Shown piece after piece: positions 62,978-64,000 of a DNA stretch of 64,000 nt. The notes beneath the pieces are model-generated. The model made no database searches and was not told the origin of the DNA. It saw only the letters and a list, made by a program, of their open reading frames with translations. Each line of letters begins with the position of its first letter. The first letter of the stretch is position 1. Location of the stretch: the NCBI RefSeq assembly GCF_900109375.1, contig NZ_FOAB01000004.1:310001-374000 (forward strand). The letters are read 5' to 3'. The position numbers and the translations under genes are program-made. This stretch comes from Aquimarina amphilecti (GTDB lineage: Bacteria > Bacteroidota > Bacteroidia > Flavobacteriales > Flavobacteriaceae).

Positions 62978-63260
62978 ATTTTTTTTAATTTACTATTGAT
63001 AAAAATTAAAATGGGTTCTAAACATACAGTTTGTTGTTTACAGAAATTTGATAAAATTTATAAAAAATTACGATATTGTGAAGATCAAATTTTAGTATCA
63101 CTAGCTTTGCCTAACTAAGATTTGTTAGTTAAAATTTTCCCTTTTACAATAATTTAATATCCTCTTTACTTTTTTCTGATAAAGTATTACTATAGTTTTG
63201 AGCTGCAAAGATAAGAAAATTAGAACTTTAAACGTATAAACCATTGTTAAAATACCTAGT
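62978..63260. promoter_or_regulatory. 283-bp intergenic region with several -7 boxes
   Basis: No gene is visible. On the plus strand TTG (63076-63078) and TAGCTTTG (63102-63109) are 23 bp apart, and TAGTTTTG occurs at 63193-63200; both could serve the hydrolase gene at 63261. On the minus strand TATCTTTG (63213-63206) faces the GNAT gene. Any of these is plausible and none is decisive. Confidence 0.4.
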
Positions 63261-63920
63261 ATGAAGGAAGTTACCCATGTTTATTTTGTTCCTGGTATGG
63301 CTGCAGACGTATCTATTTTTGAATATATAAAATTACCTGAAGAAAAATATAGAACATATACCATCTCTTGGAAGATTCCTGAAAAAAATGAATCTATCGA
63401 ATCCTATGCAAAACGAATGTGTGAAGAGATTGAACATAAAGAATGTGTTCTTATAGGTGTTTCTTTTGGAGGAATTATGGTTCAGGAAATGAGTAAGTAT
63501 CTTAATGTTAGTAAATTGGTTGTGATTTCTAGTGTGAAGACAAAGCACGAATTGCCGAAGCGAATGAGACTTGTTAGAAAAACAAAAGCTTATAAATTGA
63601 TGCCTACATCGTTAGTTTCAAAAATAGAGAATTGGGAAAAATTAGCCTTTGGAGATTTTGCGAAAAAGAGAGCCGCCATGTATCAGAAGTATTTATCGGT
63701 AAATGATAAGACTTATTTGGATTGGGCGATAGAGAAGATAGTTTGTTGGGATCAAGAAGAGGTTATTGAGGGGATTGTACATATCCATGGTACTAAGGAT
63801 ATTGTTTTTCCTATTAATTATATTGATAACTGTATAACCGTAGAAAAAGGGACTCATGTGATGATTATTAATCGTGCGCGCTGGTTTAATAAGCATTTAC
63901 CAGAAATAATTGAGAATTAA
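63261..63920 (+). CDS. Small alpha/beta hydrolase
   Basis: The 219-residue cytosolic protein has the alpha/beta hydrolase start HVYFVPGMAADVSIF, the nucleophile elbow LIGVSFGG (Ser68), a likely acid in HIHGTKD (Asp180) and a likely base in KGTHVMI (His199), in the right order. The oxyanion strand uses PGM rather than HG. The substrate is unknown. It is probably a stand-alone gene, as the next gene appears to begin 72 bp later. Confidence 0.8.
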   Translation: MKEVTHVYFVPGMAADVSIFEYIKLPEEKYRTYTISWKIPEKNESIESYAKRMCEEIEHKECVLIGVSFGGIMVQEMSKYLNVSKLVVISSVKTKHELPKRMRLVRKTKAYKLMPTSLVSKIENWEKLAFGDFAKKRAAMYQKYLSVNDKTYLDWAIEKIVCWDQEEVIEGIVHIHGTKDIVFPINYIDNCITVEKGTHVMIINRARWFNKHLPEIIEN

Positions 63921-63992
63921 TTGCCAATATTCCAATATTTTACATTATTTTGGAAACTTAAGAATTTATTCCCCAATAAAACCTACTTAAAG

Positions 63993-64000
63993 ATGAAGAT
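63993..64000 (+). CDS. Possible start of a further gene, cut by window edge
   Basis: An ATG followed by a Lys codon (ATGAAG) begins 8 bases before the window ends. It fits the MK-type starts of this genome but cannot be verified. Confidence 0.25.

Overview
The window is AT-rich, densely coded chromosomal DNA of a marine-type Flavobacteriaceae bacterium (Bacteroidota; Aquimarina or a close relative is my guess, not proven). The evidence is: three proteins with type IX secretion (T9SS) type A C-terminal sorting domains, many lipoproteins with short MKK-type leaders, DUF4199 and DUF6326 families, a 16S rRNA methyltransferase next to an endonuclease I, MtaB, a zinc-independent L31, and recurrent promoters of the Bacteroidota type (TTTG or TTG, about 19 bp, then TAnnTTTG or TAnnTTTA). 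No rRNA, tRNA, CRISPR array, intact IS element, prophage or plasmid function was seen.

Regions. (1) 1-17.5 kb is an accessory-looking run, nearly all on the minus strand, of single envelope or secreted genes: two DUF6624 proteins, a rhodanese, three class-C beta-lactamase-fold serine hydrolases, two membrane-anchored AraC regulators each lying directly upstream of a serine hydrolase, a MORN/YwqK lipoprotein, a small outer-membrane barrel, an alpha/beta hydrolase with TPRs, an SDR protein and a TolB-like/SnoaL fusion. A 150-bp nested inverted repeat lies at 2969-3119. (2) 17.6-26.2 kb is carbohydrate metabolism: MFS transporter, fused trehalose-6-phosphate synthase/phosphatase, divergent GH15 enzyme, CBM9-like lipoprotein and a secreted GH13 alpha-amylase. 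(3) 27-36 kb holds a phospholipase-A2-like lipoprotein, then a fatty-acid beta-oxidation operon (MarR regulator, HAD/ECH fusion, thiolase, acyl-CoA dehydrogenase) and an acyl-CoA synthetase. Two palindromes with an identical core mark the MarR promoter and the synthetase promoter. (4) 36-46.7 kb has a secreted M14 carboxypeptidase, PurL, secreted endonuclease I, an RsmB-like methyltransferase and a YCF48-like lipoprotein. (5) 46.7-48.4 kb is an ECF sigma operon with a membrane protein and a Spy-like periplasmic protein. (6) 48.4-49.4 kb has no protein gene but carries three tandem, diverged copies of an apparent small-RNA gene, each with promoter, C-rich hairpin loops and intrinsic terminator. 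This is the most unusual element of the window. (7) 49.4-64 kb is housekeeping and envelope: ABC exporter and phosphoglucomutase, GT2 with three DUF4199 proteins, L31, a GlmU-like protein, a substrate-binding lipoprotein, MtaB, a small GNAT protein and an alpha/beta hydrolase.

Several starts were moved from the longest open frame: PurL to 42307, a serine hydrolase to 15006, the MFS gene upstream to 18752 (probable CTG start), the Spy-like gene to 47181, two DUF4199 genes to 55219 and 55860, the YCF48-like gene to 45618 and MtaB to 61238.
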